Counted from the stretch's first letter, positions 1-6,518 are shown. The stretch: DNA of 13,095 bases from Methylophilaceae bacterium UBA5127 (GCA_002414145.1 DHYP01000048.1:12965-26059); one strand, 5' to 3'. The notes: generated by a model from the letters alone, not told the origin. Translations and numbers: made by a program.

Positions 1-741
1 CTCTTGGCATAAAGCGAAGGTGTGTTCTCCAACTTGCTTCACCGCAGCACCGTCAGCAAACAAGCCCACTTGCTCAAGCATTATCCGTTCCCCTTTTTTT
101 AGGGATTCCGTCATGGCTTCCGCATCTTTCGCTTCGACGCCGATGACTTTGATTTCTGGGCGAATAGCTTTTACATAAGTGGCAATGCCAGCAAGCAGTC
201 CGCCACCGCCTACACAACAAAAAATAGCCTCTATAGGCTCGGCATGATTGTCTAAGATTTCTTTGGCGATGGTACCCTGCCCTGCAATGACATCAGGATC
301 ATCATAAGGATGCACAAAAGTCAGTTTTTGGGATTTTTCAAGCTCAAGGGCATGCACATAAGCATCAGAATAGCTGTCACCAAATAATACGACTTCTGCA
401 CCACGGCTTTTGACAGCATTAATTTTAATGGCAGGGGTGGTGGTGGGCATGACGATGACGGCACGGCATCCTAATTTTTGTGCGCTTAAAGCTACGCCCT
501 GTGCATGATTTCCTGCACTCGCACAAATCACACCGCGCTTAAGCACCTCTGGCGAAAGATTAGCCATTTTGTTATATGCGCCACGCAATTTAAATGAGAA
601 CACGGGCTGCATGTCTTCGCGTTTAAGCAACACTTTGTTGCCAATGCGAGCAGACAGACTGGGCTGAAATTCTAGGGGTGTTTGTTTTGCTACACCGTAA
701 ACATGAGAATTTTGTATTTTTTCTAGGTAATTGATAGTCAA
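1..741 (-). CDS. ilvA: Threonine ammonia-lyase (threonine deaminase), 3' part cut by window edge
   Basis: PLP enzyme that deaminates L-threonine to 2-oxobutanoate, the first committed step of isoleucine synthesis. Read on the minus strand, 247 codons are visible. The fold-type II PLP-lysine motif FSFKLRGAYNKM lies near residues 50-61, followed by the SAGNHAQGVA phosphate/substrate loop and the glycine loop CVGGGGLLAGIA; the visible part ends at FALCQE, all close to E. coli IlvA in order and spacing. The C-terminal part of the catalytic domain and any ACT-like regulatory domain lie beyond position 1, so it cannot be said whether this is the long, isoleucine-inhibited form. The start is a TTG at 741-739: an in-frame stop (762-760) lies just upstream, no ATG intervenes, and AAGAG sits seven bases before it. 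The first in-frame ATG falls inside the conserved KREDM segment, too late to be the start. The gene is divergent from rpiA. Confidence 0.95.
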   Translation of the reverse strand, partial: MTINYLEKIQNSHVYGVAKQTPLEFQPSLSARIGNKVLLKREDMQPVFSFKLRGAYNKMANLSPEVLKRGVICASAGNHAQGVALSAQKLGCRAVIVMPTTTPAIKINAVKSRGAEVVLFGDSYSDAYVHALELEKSQKLTFVHPYDDPDVIAGQGTIAKEILDNHAEPIEAIFCCVGGGGLLAGIATYVKAIRPEIKVIGVEAKDAEAMTESLKKGERIMLEQVGLFADGAAVKQVGEHTFALCQE

Positions 742-782
742 TTTATGCTCTTGCGATATTTATAAATACACCTTTTGCAGTG

Positions 783-788
783 TATGAT
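783..788 (+). promoter_or_regulatory. Candidate -10 box for rpiA
   Basis: TATGAT, five of six matches to the sigma70 -10 consensus, about 46 bases before the chosen rpiA start, in the 93-base divergent gap with ilvA. No good -35 lies at normal spacing (TTATAA at 760-765 is the best), so support is modest. Confidence 0.3.
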
Positions 789-834
789 ACAGAATTGTTT
801 GCATTATAAAGAAATTGTTGAGGATTTACGAAAA

Positions 835-1509
835 ATGGCAGCTACATTAGATAAAACAAAGCAAGATGAACTAAAGCAACAAGTGGCAAAAGCGGCGGTG
901 GAATATGTAAAAGAGGGCATTATTGGTGTGGGTACTGGATCAACAGCGAACTTTTTTATTGAAGAACTAGCCAAAGTAAAACATAAAATTGATGGGGCAG
1001 TAGCCAGTAGCGAAGCAACAGCACAACGTTTACGCGGGCACGGCATAGAGGTATTTGACCTGAATAATGTGGATAGTCTGGATATTTACGTGGATGGTGC
1101 TGATGAGATTACCGAGCATATGCATATGCTAAAAGGTGGCGGCGGTGCGCTTACACGCGAAAAAATTGTGGCAGCCGTGGCTAAAACATTCATTTGTATC
1201 TGTGACGAGAGTAAGTATGTGCCAGTACTGGGTAAATTTCCATTGCCAGTAGAGGTGCTACCGATGGCGCGAAGCCAAGTGGCGCGTGAGTTGGTGAAAT
1301 TAGGCGGTCAGCCAAAATTGCGTGACTTTACAACAGATAACGGTAATATCATTTTAGATGTGCATGGGTTGACGATTACAGATCCTGTTGCGCTGGAAAC
1401 AAAAATTAATCAAATCGTTGGCGTAGTCACTAATGGTTTATTTGCCGCACGACCTGCCAATATATTATTGTTGGCAACCGCTGATGGTGTTAAAACCTAC
1501 AAAAAATAG
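835..1509 (+). CDS. rpiA: Ribose-5-phosphate isomerase A
   Basis: Interconverts ribose 5-phosphate and ribulose 5-phosphate in the cytosol; in methylotrophs with a ribulose-monophosphate cycle this also serves regeneration of the formaldehyde acceptor (family knowledge). The 224-residue product matches the usual RpiA length (E. coli 219). Visible motifs: the phosphate loop GTGSTA from G33, the SSEAT segment, the catalytic DGADEI (D87-I92), and [11 protein letters not shown] with K100 and E109, the residues implicated in substrate binding and proton transfer. The reading frame is open 60 bases further up, but the ATG at 835 is preferred: GAGGA lies ten bases before it, and the extra residues would be non-conserved and would start at the candidate -10 box. 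phoU follows after 69 bases on the same strand, with no terminator seen between. Confidence 0.95.
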   Translation: MAATLDKTKQDELKQQVAKAAVEYVKEGIIGVGTGSTANFFIEELAKVKHKIDGAVASSEATAQRLRGHGIEVFDLNNVDSLDIYVDGADEITEHMHMLKGGGGALTREKIVAAVAKTFICICDESKYVPVLGKFPLPVEVLPMARSQVARELVKLGGQPKLRDFTTDNGNIILDVHGLTITDPVALETKINQIVGVVTNGLFAARPANILLLATADGVKTYKK

Positions 1510-1526
1510 GGTAAACATTCACAATG

Positions 1527-1559
1527 CTGTCATAACTTTTTGTTAAGTTCAGACATAAT
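1527..1559 (+). promoter_or_regulatory. Pho-box-like half-site and -10 upstream of phoU
   Basis: CTGTCAT at 1527-1533 is identical to a PhoB half-site. The following 11-bp repeat unit (TTTTGTT at 1538-1544) matches poorly. CATAAT at 1554-1559 could serve as the -10, which is the arrangement of Pho promoters where the box replaces the -35. Only one good half-site makes this tentative. Confidence 0.3.
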
Positions 1560-1578
1560 ATAAGACTAGGAAAAACAT

Positions 1579-2286
1579 ATGCAATTCGAACATACCTCCA
1601 AACAATATGATGCTGAGCTAGAATCAGTACGCTCAAAAGTGCTTGAGATGGGTGGTTTGGTTGAGCAGCAGATTGTCAGTGCGCTAGAGGCATTAACTAA
1701 AGCCGATCAGAAGTTAGCTAAAGAGGTGATTCAGACCGATGCGCGTGTGAATGCATTGGAAGTACAGATTGATGAAGACTGTAGCCATATTATTGCACGT
1801 CGCCAGCCAGCTGCAGGTGATTTGCGTATGATTATGATGATTGTTAAAACAATCACCGACTTAGAGCGTATCGGAGATGAGGCCACTAAAATTGCACGCA
1901 CCGCACAGCGTATCTATGATGAAGATCGTATGTTTAGGCCACGTTTTACCGAAATTAAAACCATGGTGAGGATTGTACGCGAAATGTTGCGTACTACACT
2001 AGATTCATTTGCGCGATTAGATATTAGTCAAACTGTAGAAGTGGCTAAACAGGATGAACAAGTGGATGAGCAGTTCCGCTCAGCAATGCGCCAGCTGATT
2101 ACTTTTATGCTGGAAGATCCACGCACGATTTCTATGTCATTAGAAGTGTTGTTTGTGGCAAAAGCAGTAGAGCGTATTGGCGATCATGCTAAAAATATCT
2201 CAGAATACGTGGTGTATATGGTGAAGGGCAAAGATATTCGTCACACCAGTATCGAAGATATTGAGCGGGAGACGCTAGCTTCTTAA
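1579..2286 (+). CDS. phoU: Phosphate signalling accessory protein PhoU
   Basis: Cytoplasmic regulator that links the Pst phosphate transporter to the PhoR sensor kinase and keeps the Pho regulon off when phosphate is plentiful (family knowledge). The 235-residue protein has the expected length and the two-fold repeat of three-helix bundles. Each repeat carries a metal-binding ExxxD type motif: DLERIGDEATKIA at D94-A106 and AVERIGDHAKNI at A196-I207. The N-terminal HTSKQYDAEL segment is also typical. The ATG at 1579 has AGGA seven bases upstream. The neighbours are rpiA before and a terminator after; no pst or phoBR genes are in view, so its partners must lie elsewhere or outside the window. 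A Pho-box-like half-site lies upstream, compatible with phosphate control. Confidence 0.95.
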   Translation: MQFEHTSKQYDAELESVRSKVLEMGGLVEQQIVSALEALTKADQKLAKEVIQTDARVNALEVQIDEDCSHIIARRQPAAGDLRMIMMIVKTITDLERIGDEATKIARTAQRIYDEDRMFRPRFTEIKTMVRIVREMLRTTLDSFARLDISQTVEVAKQDEQVDEQFRSAMRQLITFMLEDPRTISMSLEVLFVAKAVERIGDHAKNISEYVVYMVKGKDIRHTSIEDIERETLAS

Positions 2287-2298
2287 AAAATGCAGTAT

Positions 2299-2324
2299 AA
2301 AAAAGCGCGATTAAGCGCTTTTTT
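2299..2324. terminator. Bidirectional intrinsic terminator between phoU and yggX
   Basis: AAAAAAGCGC, a six-base loop GATTAA, then GCGCTTTTTT: a perfect ten-base-pair stem with a U tract on either strand. It lies 12 bases after the phoU stop and nine bases beyond the stop of the convergent gene, so it can end both transcripts. Confidence 0.88.
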
Positions 2325-2333
2325 AATTGGTCA

Positions 2334-2606
2334 TTATGATTTTGGGGGAATGTAGCCCGTTGCAGTGTCTGCCCCATCTCCAAAAAAATATTTTTCAGTT
2401 TGCTCTGTCAAATATTTCCGCGCGCTGGGGTCGGCCAAATTAAGGCGGTTCTCATTGACCAACATCGTTTGTTGTTTTAGCCATGCAGCCCAGGCTTCTT
2501 TTGATACGCTGGCAAAAATGCGTTTGCCTAGCTCGCCAGGATAAGGTGGAAAATCTAAACCATCGAGCTCTTTGCCCATTTTAATACAGTGAACAGTGCG
2601 TGCCAT
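2334..2606 (-). CDS. yggX: Probable Fe(II)-trafficking / oxidative damage protection protein (YggX family)
   Basis: Small cytosolic protein of the YggX family, linked in enterobacteria to protection of iron-sulfur enzymes from oxidative damage and to iron handling. The 90-residue product matches the family length and pattern: [13 protein letters not shown] with the conserved Cys7, then [21 protein letters not shown] and [12 protein letters not shown], as in E. coli YggX. AAGGG lies five bases before the ATG at 2606. It is convergent with phoU across a shared terminator and divergent from dgkA. No Fur or SoxS-type site was recognised upstream. The family assignment is firm; the biochemical role is family knowledge only. 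Confidence 0.93.
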   Translation of the reverse strand: MARTVHCIKMGKELDGLDFPPYPGELGKRIFASVSKEAWAAWLKQQTMLVNENRLNLADPSARKYLTEQTEKYFFGDGADTATGYIPPKS

Positions 2607-2657
2607 TTGAACCCTTTTGCTAAAAAGTCAGTAATCGTAAAACATTATGATAACGCA

Positions 2658-2666
2658 TGTTAGAAT
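2658..2666 (+). promoter_or_regulatory. Extended -10 promoter for dgkA
   Basis: TGTTAGAAT: a TGn extension followed by TAGAAT (five of six to consensus), about 30 bases before the dgkA start. No recognisable -35 at 16-18 bases, which fits an extended -10 promoter. Confidence 0.45.
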
Positions 2667-2696
2667 GCCCGCACATTGTTTTTAATGGTAAGAACT

Positions 2697-3098
2697 ATGG
2701 ATAATTTAGATACTAATTCACGCTTGCATCAGGAAAGTCCGTTTAAAGGTAAGACAGGTTTACGTCGTTTAATCAATGCGGTAGGTTATTCTATTGAAGG
2801 ATTTAAAGCGGCATACCGGCATGAAGATGCATTTAGACAAGAGGTCTTTTTGGCTATTTTTCTCATCCCGTTGGCTTTTTATCTGGAGCATCAGCCGATA
2901 CATCGTGTGCTAATGGTGGGTAGCATATTATTGGTGTTGATAGTTGAGCTTTTAAATTCAGCGGTAGAAGCAGTGGTCGATCGAGTTTCCATCGAGCGTC
3001 ACGAATTGGCAAAGCGTGCAAAAGATATTGGCAGTGCCGCGGTCTTTATTGCACTACTCAATGTGGTGGTGATTTGGACCTTGTTGATTGCAGCATGA
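2697..3098 (+). CDS. dgkA: Diacylglycerol kinase (prokaryotic DgkA type)
   Basis: Inner-membrane enzyme that phosphorylates diacylglycerol to phosphatidic acid with ATP, recycling diacylglycerol released during membrane-derived oligosaccharide or LPS modification. The 133-residue protein has the family order: the amphipathic RRLINAVGYSIEGFKAAYRHEDAFRQE segment is recognisable, then three membrane helices (about residues 60-75, 80-95 and 115-133). The active-site signature ELLNSAVEAVVDR (E84, N87, E91, D95) and RAKDIGSAAV follow, as in E. coli DgkA. The ATG at 2697 is preferred because it best matches the family's N-terminus; an ATG at 2685 and a TTG at 2676 are in frame, and none has a strong ribosome binding site (GGTAAGA before 2697 is the best). 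It ends five bases from the convergent gene with no terminator seen. Confidence 0.93.
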   Translation: MDNLDTNSRLHQESPFKGKTGLRRLINAVGYSIEGFKAAYRHEDAFRQEVFLAIFLIPLAFYLEHQPIHRVLMVGSILLVLIVELLNSAVEAVVDRVSIERHELAKRAKDIGSAAVFIALLNVVVIWTLLIAA

Positions 3099-3103
3099 GA
3101 GGC

Positions 3104-3508
3104 TTAGTGATTAATCTCTGATAGTAGTTGATTTGCCAGCTGTTCCATTTTTTCTAGCCCAACGTCAGCTTTATCTAAAAAGGCTTTATCCAACTGTGTT
3201 GGGTTCGCCCACTGTTTACCTTTAATTAAGCAGCGTTTCGCTAGCTTATCAATCCCCAAGTCCTGCAGTGCAAAGCTTAGTTCTGTCCATAAAGTAGCAA
3301 GTTCTGCTTCTGCTTCGAGCGACTGTTTACCACCTTCTTGTAATAGTCGCATATAGATAGCAGTTTTTTGCGCTGCAATCACAACTTTTCTGAGCGCATT
3401 TACGGATTGCTGTTTACGCGTCTCTTTTGCACGCTTTAAGTTGGTTACCCAAGCAGACGTATGTTTAATCAGTTCCCACAATGAGATGGCGGTAATAATT
3501 TCAATCAT
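3104..3508 (-). CDS. Hypothetical helical protein
   Basis: I do not recognise a family. The 134-residue product is predicted by eye to be almost wholly alpha-helical, rich in Ala, Leu, Lys and Glu. It has a hydrophobic, amphipathic N-terminus (IIEI/ITAISLWELI pattern in the first 15 residues), then a very basic stretch (KRAKETRKQQ, about residues 25-34). Helical segments with heptad-like leucines and a single cysteine in AKRCLIKGKQW follow. No signal peptide is convincing. Codon use resembles the neighbours. The ATG at 3508 lacks a good ribosome binding site, so the start is uncertain. Its stop lies five bases from the convergent dgkA stop. It may be read from the promoter candidate at 3545-3573. 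It could be a membrane-peripheral protein; no function is claimed. Confidence 0.7.
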   Translation of the reverse strand: MIEIITAISLWELIKHTSAWVTNLKRAKETRKQQSVNALRKVVIAAQKTAIYMRLLQEGGKQSLEAEAELATLWTELSFALQDLGIDKLAKRCLIKGKQWANPTQLDKAFLDKADVGLEKMEQLANQLLSEINH

Positions 3509-3544
3509 AAAGGTAAATTAGATCGTTAGCTATAGAGGTTACTT

Positions 3545-3573
3545 ATCTAAAAACAGCCGCTGTATAGTGGCAA
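3545..3573 (-). promoter_or_regulatory. Candidate promoter for the helical protein gene, with a small palindrome in the spacer
   Basis: On the minus strand TTGCCA (3573-3568), 17 bases, then TTAGAT (3550-3545), about 35 bases before the ATG at 3508. The spacer contains the 11-base palindrome ACAGCCGCTGT (3553-3563, odd centre), which could be an operator or chance. Confidence 0.33.
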
Positions 3574-3598
3574 AACACCAAAAAACGATAGCTGCCAA

Positions 3599-3958
3599 TC
3601 ACTTGCATTCAAGCCTGTCTTTTGCGTGAGACGAGCCGATATTGGTACAAACAGCATAAGTGTTAGGTAACTTAAATGAGCGTTGTTTTTTGCTGTGCTG
3701 GTAGTTGCATACATACCAAATGGGGTAAGGTGACTCGCCTAAACGCCAATATTCTGGATTTGTGTCGTCAGTATCTGCATTATCTGGTTTAAGCATGGCC
3801 GTTTCCGATGGATGCCCGCTAAACAACGTGATGGATACTGCAGTTTGATGTTTTATTTTTGGGCACGTGTAAATGTCCGTAGCAATTGCGGGATTAATCG
3901 TTAAGTAGAAACAAAGACCTATTAGCAAGTAACTTTGTAACTTGATTTGCCATCTCAT
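3599..3958 (-). CDS. Small secreted/periplasmic four-cysteine protein, possibly STY0301-like
   Basis: From the ATG at 3958 the product is 119 residues with a clear signal peptide: MRWQIK, a hydrophobic core around residues 10-22, and a likely cut after NPAIA (residue 26). There is no proper lipobox, so it should be soluble in the periplasm. The mature part has four cysteines (C32 in YTCPK, then in WYVCNY, AVCTN and LECK), enough for two disulfides. The pattern CP, a short strand ending in FSGHP, a Leu-Lys-Pro segment, YWRLG, WYVCNY and a late LP-C resembles the small exported STY0301-type family as I remember it. That is a memory-level match, and I cannot confirm it. The frame stays open to a TTG at 4024, but that extension overlaps the likely promoter and would put residues before the signal peptide. 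No strong ribosome binding site is visible. Confidence 0.68.
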   Translation of the reverse strand: MRWQIKLQSYLLIGLCFYLTINPAIATDIYTCPKIKHQTAVSITLFSGHPSETAMLKPDNADTDDTNPEYWRLGESPYPIWYVCNYQHSKKQRSFKLPNTYAVCTNIGSSHAKDRLECK

Positions 3959-3995
3959 AGGGTATGCATGTGATCTGAACATTAAGAGTGTCGAT

Positions 3996-4024
3996 AGCAT
4001 AAAGTGATTGCTAATGTAGAGCAA
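3996..4024 (-). promoter_or_regulatory. Candidate promoter for the exported protein gene
   Basis: TTGCTC (4024-4019), 17 bases, TATGCT (4001-3996) on the minus strand. Transcription would begin near 3989, downstream of the alternative upstream starts, which supports the ATG at 3958. Confidence 0.35.
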
Positions 4025-4068
4025 GCGCTACTCTGGTTGCGAATATTGTGCATGATAAAGCCCTTAGG

Positions 4069-4097
4069 TTGCCAAATACAATACACCATTATAAAAT
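4069..4097 (+). promoter_or_regulatory. Promoter candidate for the HD-GYP-like gene
   Basis: TTGCCA (4069-4074), exactly 17 bases, TAAAAT (4092-4097), a good sigma70-type pair, with transcription expected near 4104 and a leader of about 54 bases that includes an AT-alternating tract. Confidence 0.5.
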
Positions 4098-4107
4098 CTT
4101 TAATATA

Positions 4108-4122
4108 ATATACATATATATA
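4108..4122. repeat. AT-alternating 15-mer, copy 1
   Basis: ATATACATATATATA occurs here and again at 6317-6331. Both copies lie in non-coding DNA, one before the HD-GYP-like gene and one before hemL. Such low-complexity sequence can arise by chance but is easily melted or bent. Confidence 0.5.
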
Positions 4123-4157
4123 AAATTAAGTGGCGGTGTACAGCAAATCGGGGGCGG

Positions 4158-5297
4158 GTGGATAAGAAGCGTATTGGTATTTCAGATATTACTGTGGGTC
4201 AGGCTTTGCCATGGGATGTGACTGATGCAAATGGTCGTTTGTTGTTGCATAAAGGTTATGTTGTAGAACGGATGCAGCAAATCGAGGCATTGGTAGAGCG
4301 TGGTATGTATGTTGGGTCAGGTGGCCTAATAGCGACTAAGCCAGACTGCGTGGCGGAAAGACCAAAAAAAGTTCCATCTACACTGCACTTAATCAATTTG
4401 ACTAAAAAACGTTTAGAACACCTGCTTTTGAATGTAATTAATGAACCTGATTTAGAGACTAAATGTCTGGAAGTGGTTAAAACGGTTAATGATGCTTGCA
4501 TGATAAGTGCAGACGTTGCACATGCGTCTATCTTACTTAGTCGTGATGGAGGGAGCTACCCAGTTAGCCATAGTGTTGATGCCGCAATTGTGTCGATTCT
4601 GATTGCAAGAGCACTTAAAAAATCATCTGATGAAATCGTCGCTATTGCGGCGGCTGCCCTCACGATGAATGTCTCTATGATAAAACTGCAGGAAAAATTA
4701 CAGCATCAGCAAACCGAGCTCACGGAATTGGAGCGCAAACTTATCAATAATCACTCACAAGAGGGGGTGAATATGTTGAAAAATGCAGGTGTCGATAATA
4801 AAGACTGGCTCTCATTTGTTTTGTTGCATCATGAAAATGAGGATGGTAGCGGCTATCCCAATGGAATTAGAGGCGATGCAATCCCTCAGTCAGCTAAAAT
4901 AATTTCACTAGCGGATCGTTATTGTGCACGTATCTCTAGCAGAAGCTATCGTAAAGCTTTGCTGCCAAATTCTGCGCTACGCGACATGCTAGTCACTGAT
5001 AAAGAGCATATTAGTCCTATGCTGATTAAGTGTTTTATCGAAGTATTGGGGGTCTATCCTGCAGGGACTTTTGTGCGCTTGGAAAATGGCGAGACAGCTG
5101 TTGTGACAAGCAAAGGCGAGAGCACAACAACGCCTTTTGTTCATTCATATATAGGTTCTCGTGGAGATGTGCTTATAGAGCCACTTAAGCGGGATACTAG
5201 CAAAGCGCATTACTCAATACGAGAGGTGATATCTGCTGAGCACGCAAATTTTCGGTTAAGTATGCAGCGGATATGGGGTGATACTGCCTGTTTGTAA
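4158..5297 (+). CDS. Degenerate HD-GYP domain protein, HD dyad replaced by MN
   Basis: HD-GYP proteins hydrolyse the second messenger cyclic di-GMP with a metal centre built from an H, HD, H, HH and D set. This 379-residue protein has the N-terminal domain often fused to them (about residues 5-50, RIGISDITVGQALPWDV). An HD-GYP region follows at about 130-270, with H138, H199, HHE at 224-226, GSGYP at 230-234 and D253. Where the HD of the HDIGK motif should be it reads TMNVSM, with M170-N171, so the dyad and following lysine are gone. The C-terminal segment (FVRLENGETAVV, then KRDT) is the usual tail for this subfamily. I infer loss of catalysis or a binding/regulatory role. I recall similar TMN-type sequences in other betaproteobacteria, so this is probably a conserved variant and not decay. 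The start is a GTG behind a very G-rich stretch (4150-4157); no ATG fits, since the next in-frame one is within the N-terminal domain. Confidence 0.85.
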   Translation: MDKKRIGISDITVGQALPWDVTDANGRLLLHKGYVVERMQQIEALVERGMYVGSGGLIATKPDCVAERPKKVPSTLHLINLTKKRLEHLLLNVINEPDLETKCLEVVKTVNDACMISADVAHASILLSRDGGSYPVSHSVDAAIVSILIARALKKSSDEIVAIAAAALTMNVSMIKLQEKLQHQQTELTELERKLINNHSQEGVNMLKNAGVDNKDWLSFVLLHHENEDGSGYPNGIRGDAIPQSAKIISLADRYCARISSRSYRKALLPNSALRDMLVTDKEHISPMLIKCFIEVLGVYPAGTFVRLENGETAVVTSKGESTTTPFVHSYIGSRGDVLIEPLKRDTSKAHYSIREVISAEHANFRLSMQRIWGDTACL

Positions 5298-5377
5298 AAG
5301 CACGTCTACGCAAGAATCGGCTAGATGAAATGAACAACATCAGGAGTAGCAAGTGGATTGAAATTTCCTTAAGAATC

Positions 5378-6109
5378 TCAAGCTTCAAACAAAGCCTTGC
5401 GCAAGGTGTTCTGATGTATGGCTTGCACTCCCCTGTCTGAAATAAAGATACCATCCCTATTTCGAATTTTGATAACTCTTTTATTGATGTTGCTGACTTC
5501 TAACCAATCGAAATTATTGAGCTTCTCTGGATTAGCGTTTGTCATTTCAAAAAATTGACGACTCAGCCACATGGGGGAGCCAACGGACTCAATGTAGCCT
5601 CTTTTGAGTGAGTACCGGCCTGGGTTCTGGGAGGTGTCAATCACAAATTGCTCAGGCGTAGATGGTAATCCATTGGGCTTGACGAGCAGTCCTTCAAGAG
5701 ACCGTCCAGCACATTGATACTGCGCAGGCTCATGAGCATTTTGCCAAAAATCGTATTCTGTCTCAAATAGCCGAGCTTGAATGAATCTATTGTCAAACAG
5801 CAAACCTTGCAACCATAATTCGGCCTCGCTCTCATTAGCGATTAATCCAATCACGTCTATGCGAGAAAAATGATAGGTCAAGATATCCGCATAATTAATC
5901 TTGCCATTTTTATTGCATAAGTAGGCGGAAGGTGAAGATTGTTGTTCAATAAGTGTAATGGCCTCATTAATTGGCATGAGTAGCGATTCGCAGTAAACAC
6001 CAACTTCCAAGTTTTGAAAAGAAGCATGCCCAGAGATAAGGGCTTGAATAGCACTGCCAGCACATGCAAATGATTTGTATTTAAGCACAATTTCTAGCGC
6101 AAGACTCAT
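5378..6109 (-). CDS. Hypothetical protein, 243 residues
   Basis: Unrecognised family. The protein is soluble-looking, with no signal peptide or membrane helix. The N-terminal third (EIVLKYKSFACAGSAIQALI) looks helical; the middle is mixed and contains several aromatic residues (WLQGLLF, ETEYDFW); the C-terminal third carries GSPMWLSRQFFEMTN and then alternating strands up to IRNRDGIFISD. There are four cysteines (C16, C40, C64 and one in QYQCAGRS) and no recognised catalytic motif. The start is supported by AGGA (6117-6114) close before the ATG at 6109. It lies tail to tail with the HD-GYP-like gene across 80 bases that show no clear terminator, and head to head with hemL across a long AT-rich gap. 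Codon use is similar to the neighbours. No function is proposed. Confidence 0.78.
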   Translation of the reverse strand: MSLALEIVLKYKSFACAGSAIQALISGHASFQNLEVGVYCESLLMPINEAITLIEQQSSPSAYLCNKNGKINYADILTYHFSRIDVIGLIANESEAELWLQGLLFDNRFIQARLFETEYDFWQNAHEPAQYQCAGRSLEGLLVKPNGLPSTPEQFVIDTSQNPGRYSLKRGYIESVGSPMWLSRQFFEMTNANPEKLNNFDWLEVSNINKRVIKIRNRDGIFISDRGVQAIHQNTLRKALFEA

Positions 6110-6164
6110 TTAATCCTATCCCCTGATTGAACCGCAGGCTTGTTTACTCAACCACATTGCATCT

Positions 6165-6182
6165 TATTGAATAAACTCAATA
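6165..6182. repeat. Inverted repeat, possible operator of the 5378-6109 gene
   Basis: Perfect 6-6-6 inverted repeat TATTGA / ATAAAC / TCAATA, 56 to 73 bases before the start of the minus-strand gene. There is no following T-run, so it is more like a protein site than a terminator. Confidence 0.3.
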
Positions 6183-6316
6183 GTTGCCTGCCATAACTTC
6201 AGTTAGGAATACCCATGCATTTTTGATATGTTGGTAAAGCTAGAGTTTATTTGCGCTAATCAACAAACAATATGCGACAGGTATTCAATATTTTTATATT
6301 AATTCAGATGTGATAT

Positions 6317-6331
6317 ATATACATATATATA
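6317..6331. repeat. AT-alternating 15-mer, copy 2
   Basis: Exact copy of the 15-mer at 4108-4122 (ATATACATATATATA), here within a longer alternating A/T run from 6313 to 6332. Confidence 0.5.
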
Positions 6332-6374
6332 TTCTGACATATATTTTAAACATATGTAAATTTAAAAATAAATT

Positions 6375-6403
6375 TTGACAGGGTGGCTATTGCTAAGAGT
6401 AAT
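6375..6403 (+). promoter_or_regulatory. Distal promoter candidate upstream of hemL
   Basis: Exact consensus -35 TTGACA (6375-6380) preceded by about 30 bases of nearly pure A/T, like an UP element. The -10 is less clear: AGTAAT at 6398-6403 with a 17-base spacer. It would give a leader of about 110 bases to hemL or a short RNA. Confidence 0.4.
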
Positions 6404-6478
6404 AGTGTCTAAATTAAATTGTCTTCAACATGCATTTGGAGGAAAGTGCATTGAAAGAGTGAGTTGTATTTAGTCATC

Positions 6479-6487
6479 TGATAAAAT
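6479..6487 (+). promoter_or_regulatory. Proximal extended -10 promoter for hemL
   Basis: TGATAAAAT: TGn extension plus TAAAAT, 31 bases before the hemL ATG. No -35 at normal spacing, as allowed for an extended -10. Confidence 0.45.
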
Positions 6488-6518
6488 AGTACTTTTAGCT
6501 ATCAGCGTGCACACAATC

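Larger units (their letters stand above)
6110..6518. other. 409-base AT-rich non-coding region between the unknown gene and hemL
   Basis: No convincing gene is present. It holds an inverted repeat TATTGA-6-TCAATA (6165-6182), which could be an operator for the minus-strand gene. It also holds the second AT-alternating 15-mer (6317-6331) and a run of A/T (6340-6374) directly upstream of a consensus -35. An orphan Shine-Dalgarno-like GGAGGA (6438-6443) lies inside an ATGCA/TGCAT inverted repeat (6430-6450), and an extended -10 sits just before hemL. It looks like a regulatory region with more than one promoter. Confidence 0.6.

Noticed and set aside
804..1046. 80-codon minus-strand frame over the start of rpiA
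   Set aside because: Overlaps rpiA and the divergent promoter region; low-complexity Ser/Ala/Cys composition typical of a reverse-strand shadow.
3599..3958. Exported protein as a lipoprotein
   Set aside because: The only cysteine in the signal region follows Leu-Ile-Gly-Leu, lacking the small residue needed at -1 of a lipobox.
4150..4161. G-rich run before the HD-GYP-like start as a G-quadruplex
   Set aside because: Only two runs of three or more G and one pair; four runs are needed.
6228..6302. 24-codon frame in the gap before hemL
   Set aside because: No ribosome binding site, AT-rich and ends in the alternating A/T tract; nothing supports translation.
6430..6462. 10-codon frame (ATG at 6430) upstream of hemL as a leader peptide
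   Set aside because: No ribosome binding site before its ATG and no codon bias suggesting attenuation; the region is reported only as an orphan ribosome binding site and hairpin.
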